A DNA stretch of 64,000 nucleotides from Arthrobacter rhizophilus (GCF_026241105.1 NZ_JAPFFT010000009.1:62001-126000), one strand, 5' to 3'. Numbered from the stretch's first letter, positions 1 through 8,901 are shown. The notes: generated from the letters alone by a model not told the origin. Program-made: numbers and translations.

Positions 1-855
1 CTTCGCGCGGCTCAAGATCTCCCGCGGCGAAAGATGGTCGGGGATCGACCCGGCGATTTTGGGGTCCGAGAGCAACTCGATGTCAAACCAGCCGGAGTAG
101 CCAGCGCTGTCGAGAGCGTTCAGAATCACGTCGAAGCGAATCACACCGTCACCCGGAATGCTCCTGTTCATCCCGGTGTCGACGCCACGTGGGGCGTCTC
201 CGAGCTGAACGATTGTGAAGAGAGAGGAATACGATTCGATATCTGCGAGCAAAGTCGGAGATTCGAAGTGGTGCCAGACGTCGAATACGATCCCGACGTT
301 GGGTACCCCGATCTCGTCGATGAGGTCTGCCGCCTCATCAACCGACGAGATGATTGATGCGTCGGGCGCGAAGCTGGCGCGGATCGGCTCGATGCCGACA
401 AGTGCTCCTACCTCCGCAGCGGCCGCACACACCCGACGATATCCCTCGACAACGATACGCCGCTGCTCGGAGTCCTCCAGCGATCCGTCGACTCCGGTCA
501 GAGTGATGAACTGAGATGGCCGGAAACGCTCGAAACGGGTGATAGAGGCGATCATCTCGTCGAGACGAACCTGCGGATCTTGGGATCCTCCGAAGAATTC
601 GCTCGGCAGGATGCTGGGGGTCTCTGGCACGCAGAGTGTGGCCTGTATATCTGCGGCCGTGAGGAGTTCCGCAAACTCCTCATCCCGGCCGTATTCGAGC
701 TTCTGCGCCTCCACTCCCAGACCGCGCACACCGACATCACGGCAGGCTTCAACGTCGTCCTCAAAGGTCGAGCCCTTGAACGTCATCTGGTTCACCGAAA
801 GTCGACTATCCAGTCGAGCATCCCTGGGGCGACGTTGCTCATCCAGTTCTTGCAT
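1..855 (-). CDS. Sugar phosphate isomerase/epimerase family protein (C-terminus cut by window edge)
   Basis: Reading leftward from an ATG at 855 gives 285 open codons that run off the left edge. The sequence has the pattern of xylose-isomerase-like TIM barrels (IolE, hydroxypyruvate isomerase and AP-endonuclease-2 family): an early LSVNQMTF strand, EPIRASF, a VGIVFDVWHHF strand, VQLGDAPRG and a late FDIELL strand, which carry the acidic and histidine metal ligands in this family. I chose the ATG at 855 over one at 864 because AGAAGGA lies 9 bases before it. It is transcribed away from the hydrolase/transporter genes and probably belongs to the same catabolic pathway. The exact substrate cannot be told. 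Confidence 0.85.
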   Translation of the reverse strand, partial: MQELDEQRRPRDARLDSRLSVNQMTFKGSTFEDDVEACRDVGVRGLGVEAQKLEYGRDEEFAELLTAADIQATLCVPETPSILPSEFFGGSQDPQVRLDEMIASITRFERFRPSQFITLTGVDGSLEDSEQRRIVVEGYRRVCAAAAEVGALVGIEPIRASFAPDASIISSVDEAADLIDEIGVPNVGIVFDVWHHFESPTLLADIESYSSLFTIVQLGDAPRGVDTGMNRSIPGDGVIRFDVILNALDSAGYSGWFDIELLSDPKIAGSIPDHLSPREILSRAK

Positions 856-998
856 CTCAAGCATTCCTTCTCTGGTCGCATGGCACCCACCCGCGCGCAC
901 GCTCCGGGACGAGTGACACCACGCCGTAGTGGCTGATAACGATTTGACTGCAAACGCGAAACTTCTTGCATTCAGTGGAAGTCTGCGTCACAGTTTTC

Positions 999-1029
999 AT
1001 TATAGCAATTTGTCTCGCGTTTAGCTCAA
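999..1029 (-). promoter_or_regulatory. Promoter of the isomerase/epimerase gene
   Basis: On the minus strand a perfect TATAAT (999-1004) lies 19 bases from TTGAGC (1024-1029). The divergent intergenic space (856-1054) also holds an ACTTC...GAAGT inverted repeat (961-982), which could be an operator. The promoter assignment is inferred from motif and position. Confidence 0.4.
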
Positions 1030-1054
1030 CGTCAGTCCAATGGAGGAAAAGTTG

Positions 1055-2830
1055 ATGGAACAGCCTCAGCGCCCCGAATCGAGTGCCTTGCACGAACTCG
1101 ATCTGGTAGCCGATTTGGTGGCCGAATGGGATGTACCGATTCCAATGCGCGACGGTGTGGTGCTGCGAGCGGACGTGTTCCGGCCGGTTGGTGACGCCCC
1201 GTCACCCGTCCTCCTCAGCTATGGCGGGTATGGCAAGAATTTGCCGATACAGGTCGCATATCCGGCTGCGTGGAGGATTCTGCTCAAGCAGCGACCCGAG
1301 GTTCTCGTGGGTTCGTCGGGGCAGCTGATGTCGTGGGAGCTGCCCGATCCGGAACGATGGATACCACTTGGATACACCCTGGTTCGCGTCGATGCGAGGG
1401 GAACCGGACGGTCACCCGGCGTCATGGACAATATGTCATCGCCCGAAGCCGATGACATCTACGACGCCGTGGAGTGGGCCGCGGCGCAGTCGTGGTCGAC
1501 CGGCAAGATAGGGCTGACCGGGGTCTCCTACATGGCGATCGTCCAGTGGACCGCCGCATCTCGCAACCCCCCTCATCTCTCGGCCATCTGTCCATGGGAA
1601 GGCGCCTCGGACTGGTACCGAGACGTGTCACGACACGGAGGGATCCTCAGCGATTTCGCGAGCAGCTGGTACCAGGGCCAGCCGCTCAAGATCCAGCATG
1701 GGACTGGGCCGAGGGGGTGGCGCAACCCGTTCACAGGTGAGCCCGCCGCAGGCGCGGAAGAGCTGAGCGACGAAGCCCTAGTGCGCAACCGTCAAGATCT
1801 TTCGATAGGGATGCGGGAGCAAGAGTTCGACGGTGACTATTATCGCGCTCGCTCCGGGCGCTTTGACGACATCAAGGTGCCGCTACTGTCCGCGGGTAAC
1901 TGGGGGGGTCAAGGGATGCACTTACGTGGGAACGTCGAGGGTTTCACGAACGCAGCTTCAAAGCACAAGTGGTTGGAGATTCACGGAGGCAACCACTGGA
2001 CCCGGTTCTATAGCGACGAAGGCGTCGAGCTACAGCGACGCTTTTTCGACTTCTTCTTGAAAGGCGAGGGCGACTGGGGCAATGAACCGCCCGTTCTCCT
2101 CCAGATTCGGCATCCCGGTGAGATCTTCGTGGCTCGCAAGGAGCAAGAGTGGCCTCTGGCTCGGACGGAGTGGACGCCCTTTTATCTCAACCCCGCCGAT
2201 TCGATGATCGGGGTCACACTACCAACTGCTGACACGACCGCGACGTTCGATGCGCTCGGCCAGGGTCTCGATCTGCGCACAAAGCCATTCCGAGAGACAA
2301 CCGAGATCACAGGGCCTCTTGCTTGTCACCTGTGGGTATCGTCATCGGGTACGGACGCTGATCTCTTCGTCGTCGTGCGTCTTTTCGATCCCGACGGAAT
2401 CGAAGCGTTCTTCGAGGGTTCCGTCGACACTCGGGTGCCGCTGACCCAGGGATGGCTACGCGCATCCCACCGCGAACTCGATATCCAACTCTCTCGCCCG
2501 GACCGTCCTTATCATTCGCACGCACGGGCATTGCCGCTGACGCCGGGTGAACCTGTGGAATTGGCCATCGAGGTATGGCCCACGTCAATCGTCGTGCCTA
2601 CCGGTTACAGCCTCGGTCTAACGGTGCTCGGCCGCGACTTCGATCACGGTCGACGAGACGCAGAAGAAGGGATGATGGCGATCGAGTCGACCGGCGTCGG
2701 GCCCTTCACTCATCGTGACCCCGAGGATCGTGCCGCGGGCACGCTCGAGAACCTGCGAATCACCGTGCATTCGAGTGCGGAGCACCCGTCATACCTGCTT
2801 GTTCCCATCATCCCCGGGGGTGAGGCATGA
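1055..2830 (+). CDS. CocE/NonD family hydrolase
   Basis: About 591 residues, an alpha/beta hydrolase of the CocE/X-Pro dipeptidyl-peptidase (S15) family with the usual C-terminal jelly-roll. The N-terminal half shows VPIPMRDGVVLRADVFRP, an oxyanion-side LSYGGYG, DARGTGRS and the nucleophile elbow GVSYM with Ser at about residue 158. The GGNHW segment (about residue 317) probably supplies the catalytic His. The C-terminal part contains ITGPLACHLWVSS and FEGSVDT, typical of the non-catalytic domain. Family members cleave esters or acyl-amino acids, so an ester or amide substrate is likely. The start is set at ATG 1055, with GGAGG at 1042-1046; an upstream ATG at 1040 overlaps that site. Confidence 0.88.
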   Translation: MEQPQRPESSALHELDLVADLVAEWDVPIPMRDGVVLRADVFRPVGDAPSPVLLSYGGYGKNLPIQVAYPAAWRILLKQRPEVLVGSSGQLMSWELPDPERWIPLGYTLVRVDARGTGRSPGVMDNMSSPEADDIYDAVEWAAAQSWSTGKIGLTGVSYMAIVQWTAASRNPPHLSAICPWEGASDWYRDVSRHGGILSDFASSWYQGQPLKIQHGTGPRGWRNPFTGEPAAGAEELSDEALVRNRQDLSIGMREQEFDGDYYRARSGRFDDIKVPLLSAGNWGGQGMHLRGNVEGFTNAASKHKWLEIHGGNHWTRFYSDEGVELQRRFFDFFLKGEGDWGNEPPVLLQIRHPGEIFVARKEQEWPLARTEWTPFYLNPADSMIGVTLPTADTTATFDALGQGLDLRTKPFRETTEITGPLACHLWVSSSGTDADLFVVVRLFDPDGIEAFFEGSVDTRVPLTQGWLRASHRELDIQLSRPDRPYHSHARALPLTPGEPVELAIEVWPTSIVVPTGYSLGLTVLGRDFDHGRRDAEEGMMAIESTGVGPFTHRDPEDRAAGTLENLRITVHSSAEHPSYLLVPIIPGGEA

Positions 2831-2873
2831 GCGGCGCCAATCTTTGCCAACCAACTTTCCAAAGGAGTGTTTT

Positions 2874-3944
2874 GTGATCAAGCATGTGATGCTTTTCTGG
2901 TTCAAGAGCGGGACAGAACAATCAGACAAAGACCAAGTTCTCAACGGAATCACGAACTTCGTCGAGATTCCCGCGGTCCAGCAGGTGGCGTTGGAGGAGA
3001 ACACGACTTTTCCGGACTCGTCAGCACCCTTCACTCATACCGCCATCCTCACCTTCCTCGACGAGGAAGGCAGAGATGCCTTCTTCGTCGATGACCGACA
3101 CCGGTCGCTCCGTGAGTGGGCGCTGAAGTTTTTCGGCGACTTGAAGACCATGAGCGTTCGGGACGACGCCGAGCTCGAACGACTCGCCGCTATCCTCCGC
3201 ACGGCGGAAGATCAACGGCAGCCGGTCCGCCCATTGACTGAGCAGCTGCCGGGGTTTTCCGTGAAAGACGCCTACCGGGTGCAGCAGCTCAATGTCATTC
3301 GAAAAGTCCGCGCGGGCGGGGTGGTCGTCGGTCAGAAAGTCGGACTAACGGCCGTCGTCATGCAGCAACAGTTGGGCGTAGACGAGCCGGATTACGGCGT
3401 TCTATTCGCCGACATGATGGTCGCCGACGGCGAGCCTATGCCGATCTCGGCGATGATTCAACCTCGGGTCGAGGCCGAGGTCGCTTTCATCATGAAGCAT
3501 GATCTCCGCGGTCCTGGAGTGACCGACGACGACGCGTTGGCCGCGGTAGAAGGAGCTATTCCGGTCATAGAGGTAATCGACAGTCGTATCTCCGACTGGA
3601 AGATCAAACTGCCCGACACCGTCGCGGACAACGCCTCGTGTGCAAGGGTTGTCCGCGGCTCGAGAGTGACTCCAGTGGACGCACTCGATCTTGCGGGAAT
3701 TGAACTAAGCCTGTCAGTCGACGGTGTCGTCGTTTCCACCGGGGTTGGCGCTGCGGTGCTAGGCAACCCGATCCGCGGCGTCGTATGGCTCGCGAACAAA
3801 CTCGGCGAGCTGGGCGGCTCTCTCAAAGCCGGCGATCTCGTGCTCGCGGGCGCCTTGCACGCCTCTCTGCCGGTGACCGCTGGGGCGGTGGTCCGAGCCG
3901 AATTTACAGAGATCGGCACCGTGACGGCCGCGTTTTCCGACTGA
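2874..3944 (+). CDS. Dabb-domain / 2-hydroxypenta-2,4-dienoate hydratase fusion
   Basis: 356 residues from a GTG preceded 6 bases away by AAAGGAG. Residues 1-95 are a stress-responsive A/B barrel (Dabb) domain: it opens IKHVMLFWFK and carries the HTAILTF and DDRHRSL segments. Residues 100-356 match the MhpD/DmpH hydratase-decarboxylase family: VVGQKVGLTAVVMQQQLGV, PRVEAEVAF, IEVIDSRISDWKIK and DTVADNAS, which hold the family's acidic metal ligands and active-site Lys. Such enzymes hydrate 2-hydroxydienoates or decarboxylate 2-oxo acids in ring-cleavage pathways. The fused Dabb domain is unusual; olivetolic acid cyclase shows that such barrels can act on polyketide-like or aromatic ligands. 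There is no frameshift between the domains, so the fusion looks genuine. Confidence 0.85.
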   Translation: MIKHVMLFWFKSGTEQSDKDQVLNGITNFVEIPAVQQVALEENTTFPDSSAPFTHTAILTFLDEEGRDAFFVDDRHRSLREWALKFFGDLKTMSVRDDAELERLAAILRTAEDQRQPVRPLTEQLPGFSVKDAYRVQQLNVIRKVRAGGVVVGQKVGLTAVVMQQQLGVDEPDYGVLFADMMVADGEPMPISAMIQPRVEAEVAFIMKHDLRGPGVTDDDALAAVEGAIPVIEVIDSRISDWKIKLPDTVADNASCARVVRGSRVTPVDALDLAGIELSLSVDGVVVSTGVGAAVLGNPIRGVVWLANKLGELGGSLKAGDLVLAGALHASLPVTAGAVVRAEFTEIGTVTAAFSD

Positions 3945-4012
3945 CTGGGCACCGTTGGCGTTGACCCCAACAGCTTTTAGACAACGAACGAATTCGAGTC
4001 GAGGAGGACACG

Positions 4013-5590
4013 ATGCAGAAAACAGAGGGTGGTGCGGTCTCGCGCCTTCCAGTAGATCGGCTGCAGTCGAGCCTGAGCATTCGCGGGCTCACTAAAACCT
4101 ACCCCGGCACGCGTGCACTTGACCATATCGATTTGAATTTTGCAGCAGGTCGAATTCATGCGGTAGTCGGCGGAAACGGTTCAGGAAAATCAACCCTGAT
4201 CAAGATTTTGGCCGGCGTCCTCCGGGCCGACACTGGTGCGCTCACGATAGGAACCGACGAGTTTGATCTGAGCGGGTTCGATGCGGCGTCGTCGAGGAAC
4301 GCGGGAGTGAGGGTAGTTCACCAAGATCTCGGAGTCTTCCCCATACTTTCCGTCGCTGAGAATATTGCACTCGGCTCCGGTTACCCCACTACGGCACTCG
4401 GACTTGTGGGGTGGCGTAGCTTGCGGAAGCGCGCGGCAACCGTTTTGGATTCGTTTCAGATCGATGTGGACCCCGGTACTCCGATGCAGTCGCTTCGCTT
4501 GGCCGTACAAACTCGAATCGCAATCGCTCGGGCACTTCAGAGTCAGGACAACGCTTCGTCAAAGGTTTTGGTTCTGGATGAACCCACGGCGGCACTCCCA
4601 ACACACGAGGCCAATGAGTTGCTTGGAACGCTCCGTGGCTTCGCCGATATGGGCCTGACAATCATTTACGTCAGCCACCGCCTCGATGAGATTCTCGATC
4701 ACACCGACGACGCGTCGGTTATCAGAGATGGAAGCCTCGTCGGGACGGAAACGACTCCCTCCTGGACCGAAGAGAAGTTGATCTCGGCGATGATCGGGAA
4801 GGCGCCGATAGCGCGTAAGCCGCGCGCTCAGACGCAAATGAACCGCGGAAATCTACTTGAGATACGCGGGTTAGAGACTGGACCGCTCAAACACCTGGAC
4901 CTTACCGTTGCGAAGGGCGAAATCGTGGGAATCGCCGGCCTGACGGGTTCGGGACGAAGCTCATTACTGAGAACAATTTTCGGCGTGACCAAGCCAGCTG
5001 GCGGACAAATAAGTTTTGACGGGCAGAAGATTCATGCCAATTCTCCCGAACGCGCCGCGAATCGCGGGATCGCTATGGTTCCGGAAAACAGAGCGGTCGA
5101 GGCGGCCTTCGCAGATTTGCCTATCCGAGACAATCTCCTCATTACGAGATTGCCAGAGTTTGCTCCTCCAGGCCGAATTCTTCGCGCCGGCCTCATAGAA
5201 AAGGAGGCCAGTGCGCTAGTGGCCCGCTTTGCAATCAAGGCTGTCTCTACAGCATCCACGCTTTCGACATTGTCGGGAGGGAATCAACAAAAAGTAATTA
5301 TGGCTCGGTGGCTGTCGCGCGAACCAAAGCTTCTACTGCTTGATGAGCCCACCCAGGGCGTTGATATCAACTCCCGGAACGAAATTCACGAACAGATTCG
5401 TGAGGCCGTTAACGGAGGGGCCGCTGCAATCGTCGTCTCCTCCGACTTCGATGAGCTTGCACTCTTAGCAGATCGCGTTTTGGTGATTCGGGGTGGGCAC
5501 GTCAGAGCGGAACTGGCGGAGCAGGACCTCACAGTAGAGCGGATCACCCAGCTGGCCACCTTCGACGAGCAGAGCGGAACACGCAAATGA
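4013..5590 (+). CDS. Sugar ABC transporter ATP-binding protein (CUT2, RbsA/XylG type)
   Basis: 525 residues with two nucleotide-binding domains in tandem, as in ribose, xylose and galactose importers. Domain 1 has Walker A GGNGSGKST (residues 53-61), Walker B VLVLDEPTAALP and switch His in YVSHR; its signature region LRLAVQTRIAIARAL departs from LSGGQ. Domain 2 has the degenerate Walker A GLTGSGRSS, signature LSGGNQQK and Walker B LLLLDEPTQGVD. The ATG at 4013 follows AGGAGGA. It overlaps the permease by 4 bases, so the two are translationally coupled. It powers uptake of the substrate bound by the lipoprotein encoded downstream. The specificity cannot be read from the sequence. Confidence 0.92.
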   Translation: MQKTEGGAVSRLPVDRLQSSLSIRGLTKTYPGTRALDHIDLNFAAGRIHAVVGGNGSGKSTLIKILAGVLRADTGALTIGTDEFDLSGFDAASSRNAGVRVVHQDLGVFPILSVAENIALGSGYPTTALGLVGWRSLRKRAATVLDSFQIDVDPGTPMQSLRLAVQTRIAIARALQSQDNASSKVLVLDEPTAALPTHEANELLGTLRGFADMGLTIIYVSHRLDEILDHTDDASVIRDGSLVGTETTPSWTEEKLISAMIGKAPIARKPRAQTQMNRGNLLEIRGLETGPLKHLDLTVAKGEIVGIAGLTGSGRSSLLRTIFGVTKPAGGQISFDGQKIHANSPERAANRGIAMVPENRAVEAAFADLPIRDNLLITRLPEFAPPGRILRAGLIEKEASALVARFAIKAVSTASTLSTLSGGNQQKVIMARWLSREPKLLLLDEPTQGVDINSRNEIHEQIREAVNGGAAAIVVSSDFDELALLADRVLVIRGGHVRAELAEQDLTVERITQLATFDEQSGTRK

Positions 5591-6624
5591 CAGCAACAAG
5601 AACGCACAAGGCACCTTCGACCCAAACAGGACGGCTCCGTGCAAATGGTTGGGCGCTCCGCGTTCTGGAGCGATACGCACTTGTGCTGCTGATCATTATT
5701 ATGATCATCATCTTTTCGACCGACCCGGCCTCGTCAAGGGTGTTCCTCAGCGCTCCTAACATCAATTCGATTCTCGCAAATCAGTCTGTAACCGGCATAT
5801 TGTCGCTCGCAATGCTCGTGACTCTCGTCGCAGGCTTCTTTGACCTTTCCGCGGCCGCAGTAACAGGGGTCGCAAGCGTCATAGTCGCCTCCTTTACCGG
5901 AGCTCACGTTGGAAATCCCGTTTTGGCCGTGGCAATCGCCATCTGCGTCGGCGCCGCAATCGGCGCGCTAACGGGTTTCCTGATCGCGAAGGTGCGACTC
6001 GACTCGTTCATCATCACCCTCGGCTTATATATCCTGCTGGGCGGAGTGCTTGTCTGGTACACGCAAGGACAAACACTCCCGACTGGCTCCTCGTTCAGCG
6101 ACATCTCGTCGATCAAAATCTTCGGAATTCCCAGTCCATTCATTCTCCTCATCATCGTCGGCATTCTTGTTTGGCTATTCCTTCAGCACACCCCGTTCGG
6201 ACGGTACCTCGAAGCGATCGGGTCGAACTCAAACGCCGCCAGGCTCGTCGGAATCAACGTCGACCGAATTGTTTGGCTCAGTTTCATTCTTAGCGGTGCG
6301 CTGGCTGCCCTAGCGGGTTGCCTTCTGGCATCTAGGAACGGCGGGGGGGACGCCACGACAGGTTCCTCCTATTTGTTTCCTGCTTTCGCGGCCCTGTTTC
6401 TTGGAGCGACCGCGATCAGGCCTGGGCGTTTTAACGTGTGGGGCACCATCATCGGCGTATTTTTCCTAGCCATTGCAGTTAGCGGGCTCACCCTAATCGG
6501 GGCTTCAACCTGGGTTCAGCCTGTTTTCAACGGCGCCTCGCTGGTCTTGGCTGTCATCTTGTCAACGTTTGCCGCTCGAGCTCGATCACGAAGGGTGGTG
6601 CGACCGGCAGACACAAAGAGCTAA
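5587..6624 (+). CDS. Sugar ABC transporter permease (CUT2, RbsC type)
   Basis: 345 residues, hydrophobic, with about nine or ten membrane segments after a polar N-terminus of about 28 residues. The pattern LVTLVAGFFDLSAAAVTGV early, LDSFIITLG in the middle and AIGSNSNAARLVGINVDR in the cytoplasmic loop is typical of the BPD_transp_2 (RbsC/XylH/AraH) family; the last is the loop that docks on the ATPase. The ATG overlaps the ATPase stop codon (ATGA). It forms the membrane channel of the importer. Base composition here is visibly less GC-rich than in the core genes further right, which suggests transfer. Confidence 0.92.
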   Translation: MTATRTHKAPSTQTGRLRANGWALRVLERYALVLLIIIMIIIFSTDPASSRVFLSAPNINSILANQSVTGILSLAMLVTLVAGFFDLSAAAVTGVASVIVASFTGAHVGNPVLAVAIAICVGAAIGALTGFLIAKVRLDSFIITLGLYILLGGVLVWYTQGQTLPTGSSFSDISSIKIFGIPSPFILLIIVGILVWLFLQHTPFGRYLEAIGSNSNAARLVGINVDRIVWLSFILSGALAALAGCLLASRNGGGDATTGSSYLFPAFAALFLGATAIRPGRFNVWGTIIGVFFLAIAVSGLTLIGASTWVQPVFNGASLVLAVILSTFAARARSRRVVRPADTKS

Positions 6625-6657
6625 CTCAACCCACCAAAATCCCAGCTTGGAGAAATA

Positions 6658-7791
6658 ATGAACAAAGTCGTTCGAAACTTAGCGATCGGAGCGTCACTAT
6701 GCGCTGCGATCGCCCTAACGGGGTGCAGCTCTCCCGCCGCGCCGCAAGCGTCCTCCGCGTCTTCCGTCACTATGCCCACCCTTTCCGAAATGATGACTGG
6801 CACGACAACCGCACCCCCAACGACAGGACCCGCGGCCCAGAAGGGCAAAAACGTCTACTTCGTGTCGTGTGGGCAGTCCGCAGGCGGCTGCTCCGATCCA
6901 GCAGCAGGCGCAGTGGCAGCCGGAAAGGCTTTGGGCTGGAATGTCACCGTTGAAGACGGAGCCTTTAACGTCGGCGGTGCCTACAACACAGCGATTCGGC
7001 AAGCCATCGCCGCAAAACCTGATGGAATTATTCTCGAAGCTATCGACTGCTCATCGGTTCGACCTGCACTACAAGAGGCGAAAGATGCAAACATACCGGT
7101 CGTTGGCTTTTCGTCTTTCGACTGCGACGAGGATGGGAGCGGCGATAGTGGAATGTTTGCCTACAAGATCATCCCTAATGCCGTCGATAAAACGGCCGCG
7201 GATTTCAACCAACGGTTTGGGCGGTACCAGGCTGCCTATCTGATCGGCAAAACGGCATCCCCTACGAATGTGCTCTGGCTCAACGAGACCGACAACATTC
7301 CTGTGATGGATAACATCAACACAGGTTTTCATGACGCGATGAGCACCTGCTCGGCATGCAAGGTCACCGATGTGAATTTCACGGAAAACAACTTCGCAGC
7401 TGTAGGTCCGGCGCTCACATCCGCTATCCTTCAAAATCCTCACGCAAATGCTCTAGCACCAGGATATGACACGCCATATTCGTTCGGTGCTGCGAAGGCG
7501 CTGTCCGAAAGTGGTGCGGCCGACCGGCTCACGGTAATGGCAGGGCAAGGGACCAGTGTTGGCATGGACATGCTACGCAACGGCCAGGCGGCAGCTGCAG
7601 TTCCTTGGGACGCTACGTATGGTGGCTGGATGACTATGGACACTCTCAACCGATTCTTCGCCGGACAGCCACAGGTTGCCGAGGGCTGGGGATTTCAGCT
7701 CGTGCAGGATGCGTCTGGTGCGCAGCCCGGCAAAGGATGGGCCACGACGATCGACTACCAAGCGGACTACACCAAAGTGTGGGATCAGTAG
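6658..7791 (+). CDS. Sugar ABC transporter substrate-binding lipoprotein
   Basis: 377 residues. The N-terminus is a lipoprotein signal (charged MNKVVR, hydrophobic stretch, lipobox LTGC with Cys23), followed by a Ser/Pro/Thr-rich linker to about residue 60. The rest is a periplasmic-binding-protein type I fold of the RbsB class: KNVYFVSCGQSAGG, the AIAAKPDGIILEAID segment, IPVVGFSSFDCD, and a LAPGYDTPYSFGAAKAL segment late in the protein. It catches the sugar-like ligand outside the membrane for the preceding permease and ATPase. It starts 33 bases after the permease, with GGAG about 6 bases before the ATG. Several paired cysteines (SCGQS, DCSS, DCDE, CSACK) may form disulfides. Confidence 0.9.
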   Translation: MNKVVRNLAIGASLCAAIALTGCSSPAAPQASSASSVTMPTLSEMMTGTTTAPPTTGPAAQKGKNVYFVSCGQSAGGCSDPAAGAVAAGKALGWNVTVEDGAFNVGGAYNTAIRQAIAAKPDGIILEAIDCSSVRPALQEAKDANIPVVGFSSFDCDEDGSGDSGMFAYKIIPNAVDKTAADFNQRFGRYQAAYLIGKTASPTNVLWLNETDNIPVMDNINTGFHDAMSTCSACKVTDVNFTENNFAAVGPALTSAILQNPHANALAPGYDTPYSFGAAKALSESGAADRLTVMAGQGTSVGMDMLRNGQAAAAVPWDATYGGWMTMDTLNRFFAGQPQVAEGWGFQLVQDASGAQPGKGWATTIDYQADYTKVWDQ

Positions 7792-7815
7792 GAAGCCGCT
7801 GGGTCGAAATAACTT

Positions 7816-7869
7816 GACCGCAGCATGCGGGTTCGCAATGGCTCTTTCGCGAACCTGCATGCTGCGGTC
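7816..7869. terminator. Long hairpin closing the importer operon
   Basis: Arms of 21 bases (7816-7836 and 7849-7869) pair with a single mismatch around a 12-base loop, 25 bases after the lipoprotein stop. There is only a short T-rich tail, so it may act as a terminator or as a 3' stabiliser of the mRNA. Confidence 0.65.
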
Positions 7870-7982
7870 TTGGTAGGAAGAGGATTCACGACCAAGCCCG
7901 TGCTGTCACTCTGAGGCACAACGTCAACACGCCCCACGTCGAATCAACCGATCGCACCGTGAGGGTCCACTAGCTCCGCACG

Positions 7983-8011
7983 TTGACAAATTTCATGCCA
8001 TGAACTAACGA
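7983..8011 (+). promoter_or_regulatory. Possible promoter of the NmrA-like gene
   Basis: TTGACA (7983-7988) and TAACGA (8006-8011) are 17 bases apart. The -10 touches the ribosome site, which leaves a very short leader, so this is uncertain. Confidence 0.3.
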
Positions 8012-8022
8012 AAGGTGCAGCG

Positions 8023-8901
8023 ATGAGCACACAGACGACCGGTACGATCGCAGTCTTCGGCGCGACGGGGCAACTGGGCGGGGCGGTGGTCGACGCGCTG
8101 CTGGACCACAAGGCTCTGGTGCGGGCCCTGGTCCGCAACCCGCAGTCCGACAAGGCTCAGGCGCTGGCCGTCCGCGGCGTCGAGCTGGCGGCCATCCGGA
8201 CCGACGACCCGGCGTCTTTGGCCGCCGCGCTGACGACGGTTGAGGCGTTCTACTTCATGACCCCGGAGGCGAACAACCTCGAAGAGGTCGAGATGGAGAT
8301 CCGTATCGGCACCGCGCTCGTCGACGCGGCGGTCGCGGCACACGTCCCGCACGTTGTGTTCAGCTCGGTCTTCGGCGCGGACCGGGAGTCGGGTGTGCCG
8401 CACCATGACTCGAAGCACTCGATCGAGGAGCACCTGAGGAAGTCCGGCCTCAGGGCCGCGATGGTTCGCCCGACCATCTTCATGGAGGTGATGGCACCGA
8501 GACTGGAGCACGGAGAGATCGTGCTGAGGCTGCCGCTGCCGGAGGACGCCGCCGTGAAGATGATCTCGGTCAGCGACGTCGGCCGGGTCGCCGCCGCGCT
8601 CTTGCTCGTCACCGCGGAGGCGCCCGGCGGAGCCGTCGAGCTCGTCGGCGACGAGCTGACGGGCCCTCAGATCGCCGCGGCGTTCGGCGTGCGCGCGGGG
8701 CTCCCGGCACGTTACGAGGCCCTCCCGTTGAGCGTGCTTCCCAGCGACCTCGACAGGGCCATGTTCCGCCAGTTCGCGAAGTGGGCGGAATACCCGTCGG
8801 ATCTCGCGGTGGTGCGGGCGATCGAGCCAGCCACCCTGGACCTGGCCGAGTGGATCCGATCCACCGGATGGACCGCGCCCACAAACGTGGCTGGTACCTG
8901 A
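8023..8901 (+). CDS. NmrA-like NAD(P)-binding oxidoreductase
   Basis: 292 residues, an atypical short-chain dehydrogenase fold. The dinucleotide-binding loop GATGQLGG (residues 13-20) follows the first beta strand, and LVRNPQSDKA is the segment that usually reads the NADP phosphate. VVFSSVFGAD and VRPTIFMEVM follow the NmrA/TMR pattern, without the YxxxK catalytic pair of classical SDRs. AAAGG before the ATG serves as ribosome site. The gene stands alone between the importer operon and a mobile patch, and its GC-saturated third positions differ from the gene block to its left, so it probably arrived separately. Possible roles are quinone or aldehyde reduction or NADP sensing. Confidence 0.8.
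   Translation: MSTQTTGTIAVFGATGQLGGAVVDALLDHKALVRALVRNPQSDKAQALAVRGVELAAIRTDDPASLAAALTTVEAFYFMTPEANNLEEVEMEIRIGTALVDAAVAAHVPHVVFSSVFGADRESGVPHHDSKHSIEEHLRKSGLRAAMVRPTIFMEVMAPRLEHGEIVLRLPLPEDAAVKMISVSDVGRVAAALLLVTAEAPGGAVELVGDELTGPQIAAAFGVRAGLPARYEALPLSVLPSDLDRAMFRQFAKWAEYPSDLAVVRAIEPATLDLAEWIRSTGWTAPTNVAGT

Noticed and set aside
2715..2873. N-terminal extension of the Dabb-hydratase frame
   Set aside because: It overlaps the hydrolase gene, is Arg/Ser-rich and lies before a good ribosome site and GTG at 2874.
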